9,608 bases of DNA, from contig QHPN01000017.1 of the NCBI GenBank assembly GCA_003219115.1, forward strand, positions 1-9,608, read 5' to 3'. Below are positions 7,859-9,608 of the stretch, in pieces. The number at the start of each line of letters is the position of its first letter. Position 1 is the first letter of the stretch. The notes under the pieces are model-generated. The model made no database searches and was not told where the DNA came from. It worked only from the letters and a program-made list of their open reading frames with translations. Source of the stretch: Verrucomicrobiota bacterium. GTDB taxonomy: Bacteria; Verrucomicrobiota; Verrucomicrobiia; Chthoniobacterales; UBA10450. Position numbers and translations under genes: made by a program.

Positions 7859-8183
7859 TGTCCTGTCTCCGAAATAACTTGTCATTTGTTGTGTTCAAAA
7901 TGGGCTGCCGGTTCGCCACGGCGAATCCGTCCTGTGGCGGACAAGGCGCGGCGAGGGAGCATCCCCCCAATGGGGCTGTAACCGAGCCGCAACGCCGCCG
8001 CCAGCCCATTTTCAACGCAACCCTCCGGGCTGGGACACCTTGGCGATTCTCCAGCCTTGCTCGCTGGACCGAGGTCCGGGCCGGACGGGCGTTGGCTGCG
8101 GATATCGGCGCTGCGCTCGCGCCTTGGAGAAATCGCCAAATTGCCTCCAGCAAATGGCAAGCTATTTCAGAGACAGGACACTA
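7856..8183. mobile_element. 328-bp inverted-repeat element, copy 2, inserted at TA in a stop codon
   Basis: Outer arms 7856-7891 and 8148-8183 are 36-bp inverted repeats with four mismatches, starting TAGTGTCCTGTCTC. Inner pair 1 is 7893-7911 with 7998-8016 (19 bp, two mismatches, core AAAATGGGCTG). Inner pair 2 is TTGGCGATTCTCCA (8040-8053) with TGGAGAAATCGCCAA (8125-8139), one bulge. Loop A holds GCGAGGGAGCATCCCC and GCCGCCGCCAG. Loop B holds TTGCTCGCTGGACCGAGGTC and GATATCGGCGCTGCGCTCGCGCCTTGG, nearly the same as copy 1. TA at both tips is consistent with TA target duplication, as made by IS630/Tc1-mariner-type transposases. No protein of its own is evident. It lies between the stop of the TPR-like gene and the ATG of the phosphoesterase. 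Confidence 0.8.
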
Positions 8184-8184
8184 A

Positions 8185-8907
8185 ATGCGGTTTGCCATTT
8201 TTAGCGACGTGCACGCAAACCTGGAGGCGCTCGAGGCAGTGATCGCGAACGCCCGCGAACATCACTGCACTCATTTTATTTGCCTGGGCGACATCGTTGG
8301 CTACAACGCCAATCCGCGCGAGTGCATCGAGATTGTGCGCGATTTGGATTGCCCAACCGTAAAAGGAAATCACGACGAGCAGGCTTCTCAGCTGACGGCC
8401 TCCGGTGATTTCAATGAAATGGCAGAACGGGCCATGACCTGGACGCGCGCGCAATTGAGTGATGAGGACCGTGAATGGCTCCGTGACTTACGTCTCCAGC
8501 GTCAGGTGCGCGATTTCACCATTGTGCACGCCACTCTCGATACTCCTTCGCAATGGGGCTACGTCTTTCGCGACCTCGATGCTGCCGCCAGTTTCACTTA
8601 CCAACACACCACCGTCTGTTTCTTCGGTCATACTCACATCCAATGCGCCTTCATCCGCGACGAACGCGCTCATCGCACCCAGCAGGAACAGATTCATGTC
8701 GAGTTTAGCAAAAAGTATTTCGTCAATGCCGGCAGCGTCGGGCAACCGCGGGACGGTGACTGGCGCGCTGCCTATTGCATTTACCACGCCGACGAAAATT
8801 TGATCGAGCAGCGCCGGGTCCGTTACGATGTCGAACGGGCCCGCAAGAAGATCATTGCCGCCGGTCTCCCGCGCTTACTAGCTGACCGTCTCGCGCTCGG
8901 TCGTTAG
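8185..8907 (+). CDS. Calcineurin-like metallophosphoesterase
   Basis: A 240-residue cytoplasmic phosphoesterase using two metal ions. All metal-site motifs are visible: D8 and H10 in FSDVHAN, D36 in LGDIVGYN, N62 and H63 in KGNHDE, H115 in IVHA, and H149 and H151 in FGHTH. NAGSVGQPRDG (from residue 176) is typical of the YfcE/MJ0936-like subgroup, which acts on phosphodiesters of unclear natural identity. The start is fixed: TAA at 8182-8184 is in frame directly before ATG 8185. No ribosome site of its own is visible, and the upstream bases belong to the inverted-repeat element. It was probably the fifth gene of the acyP-ABC operon before that insertion. Confidence 0.92.
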   Translation: MRFAIFSDVHANLEALEAVIANAREHHCTHFICLGDIVGYNANPRECIEIVRDLDCPTVKGNHDEQASQLTASGDFNEMAERAMTWTRAQLSDEDREWLRDLRLQRQVRDFTIVHATLDTPSQWGYVFRDLDAAASFTYQHTTVCFFGHTHIQCAFIRDERAHRTQQEQIHVEFSKKYFVNAGSVGQPRDGDWRAAYCIYHADENLIEQRRVRYDVERARKKIIAAGLPRLLADRLALGR

Positions 8908-8999
8908 TGTGGTTTGTATTAGGTAAAAGGATAGACAAATGTGTCGAGCTTGTCGGATCTCTCTGTGCTGGCACGATTGGCCCACGGCTCCTCTTTTCT

Positions 9000-9120
9000 G
9001 GGGAGCGCACGCGCCTCGCGTGCTGTCGTCGGCGCCTCGCCGACGACTTCCTTTTGGTTGGACAAGAGAAGCATTCCGGCGAGGCGCCGAAATGGGCACG
9101 CGAGGGCGCGTGCGCTCCCC
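9000..9120. repeat. REPIN-like palindrome made of two double-hairpin units
   Basis: The left half has GCACGCG (9007-9013), loop CCT and CGCGTGC (9017-9023), then GTCGTCGGCG (9025-9034), loop CCT and CGCCGACGAC (9038-9047). The right half is its inverted partner, with TTCCGGCG/CGCCGAA around 9074-9091 and GCACGCG/CGCGTGC at 9096-9113. Outer ends are GGGGAGCGCACGCG (9000-9013) and CGCGTGCGCTCCCC (9107-9120). The outer hairpin matches the units at 471-518 and 765-811, so all belong to one family. It sits in the 274-base gap before the glycosyltransferase; 8908-8999 and 9121-9181 show nothing else. Confidence 0.8.
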
Positions 9121-9181
9121 GGATCTGAATCGCAACGGGCACGAAGAACTCGTACGCTTGGGGTCAAAAACTTCTTAAGTC

Positions 9182-9608
9182 GTGCCGTTGAAGATCCTGA
9201 TCATCAAACCGAGCTCGCTCGGCGATGTCGTTCACACTCTGCCAGCGGTCGCGGCGATTCGCGATGCTAAACCCGATTCTGAAATTACCTGGGTCATCAA
9301 TCCGGAATGGGCGCCGCTCTTGCGCGGAAATCGCGACATCGATCATGTCCACATTTTTCCGCGCGGCGAATTTAGCGGATTCGGCGCGCCCGGCCGTTTG
9401 CTGCCTTGGATGCGGGAGACGCGGCGGTTGCAACCGGATGTCGCGCTTGATTTTCAAGGACTGTTCCGGAGCGCGTTGATCGCCAGAATCAGTGGCGCGA
9501 AGAAAATTTTCGGGATGAGCGACGCGCGTGAGGGCTCGCGTTTATTTTATACCGAAGTCGCGCCAGTGGATCGGCACGAACACGCCGTGGATCGTTACCT
9601 CAAATTAG
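9182..9608 (+). CDS. Glycosyltransferase family 9 (heptosyltransferase-like), 5' part
   Basis: The first 142 codons of a gene that runs off the right edge. The protein begins (GTG)PLKILIIKPSSLGDVVHTLP, the classic amino terminus of family 9 glycosyltransferases such as WaaC/WaaF. Further on are ITWVINPEWAPLL, LDFQGLFRSALIARISGAKK and FGMSDAREGSRLFYTE, ending HEHAVDRYLKL, all in family order. These enzymes transfer ADP-heptose or a related sugar to the LPS core at the inner face of the inner membrane. The donor-binding domain is outside the window. The start is GTG 9182, since TAA at 9176-9178 is in frame just upstream. No Shine-Dalgarno sequence is seen. Which heptosyltransferase it is cannot be decided. 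Confidence 0.9.
   Translation, partial: MPLKILIIKPSSLGDVVHTLPAVAAIRDAKPDSEITWVINPEWAPLLRGNRDIDHVHIFPRGEFSGFGAPGRLLPWMRETRRLQPDVALDFQGLFRSALIARISGAKKIFGMSDAREGSRLFYTEVAPVDRHEHAVDRYLKL

Noticed and set aside
7858..8184. A 108-residue plus-strand open frame inside the second element
   Set aside because: It coincides almost exactly with the element, starts in its terminal repeat and has no protein character; palindromic GC-rich DNA explains it.

Overview
The window reads as a piece of a Verrucomicrobiota chromosome. The Spartobacteria/Chthoniobacterales group of soil bacteria is my best guess. The basis is gene content (eno followed by an FtsB/DivIC gene, secreted proteins of no known family, an acylphosphatase inside an ABC-2 operon) and intergenic gaps packed with palindromic repeats. 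The phylum call is inference; no rRNA or other marker is present. Ten protein genes are supported, two of them cut by the window edges.

Minus-strand block, 1 to 2458. The 5' part of prfB (release factor 2) runs off the left edge and carries a textbook programmed +1 frameshift site at an in-frame TGA. Upstream of it, eno (enolase) and an ftsB/divIC-type gene overlap by one base (TAG/GTG). Between ftsB and prfB lies a 462-base gap holding a large imperfect palindrome and two terminator-like hairpins. The enolase keeps its catalytic residues but lacks about 24 residues of its barrel domain compared with the E. coli protein.

Plus-strand block, 2798 to 4799. Two small exported proteins of unknown family overlap by ATGA (2798-3619 and 3616-4047). 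After a repeat-filled gap comes a probable lipoprotein with an SH3-like domain (4311-4799).

Plus-strand operon, 5150 to 8907. Acylphosphatase, ABC ATPase, ABC-2 permease and a membrane-anchored helical-repeat protein are chained by three ATGA overlaps. A metallophosphoesterase follows. It is separated from the chain only by a 328-bp inverted-repeat element that appears to have inserted at the TA of the upstream stop codon. Removing the element and one TA restores TAA directly abutting ATG, so this was probably a five-gene operon. The last gene (9182 to the edge) is the start of a family 9 glycosyltransferase (heptosyltransferase type), probably for surface polysaccharide or LPS.

The most unusual content is between the genes. 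At least five intergenic regions hold imperfect palindromes or repeat clusters. Two of them (4802-5105 and 7856-8183) share one plan: outer inverted repeats enclosing two inner inverted repeats, with conserved loop sequences but different, still self-complementary, arms. This looks like a non-coding mobile or structured-nucleic-acid family whose stems covary between copies. I do not recognise it as a named family.
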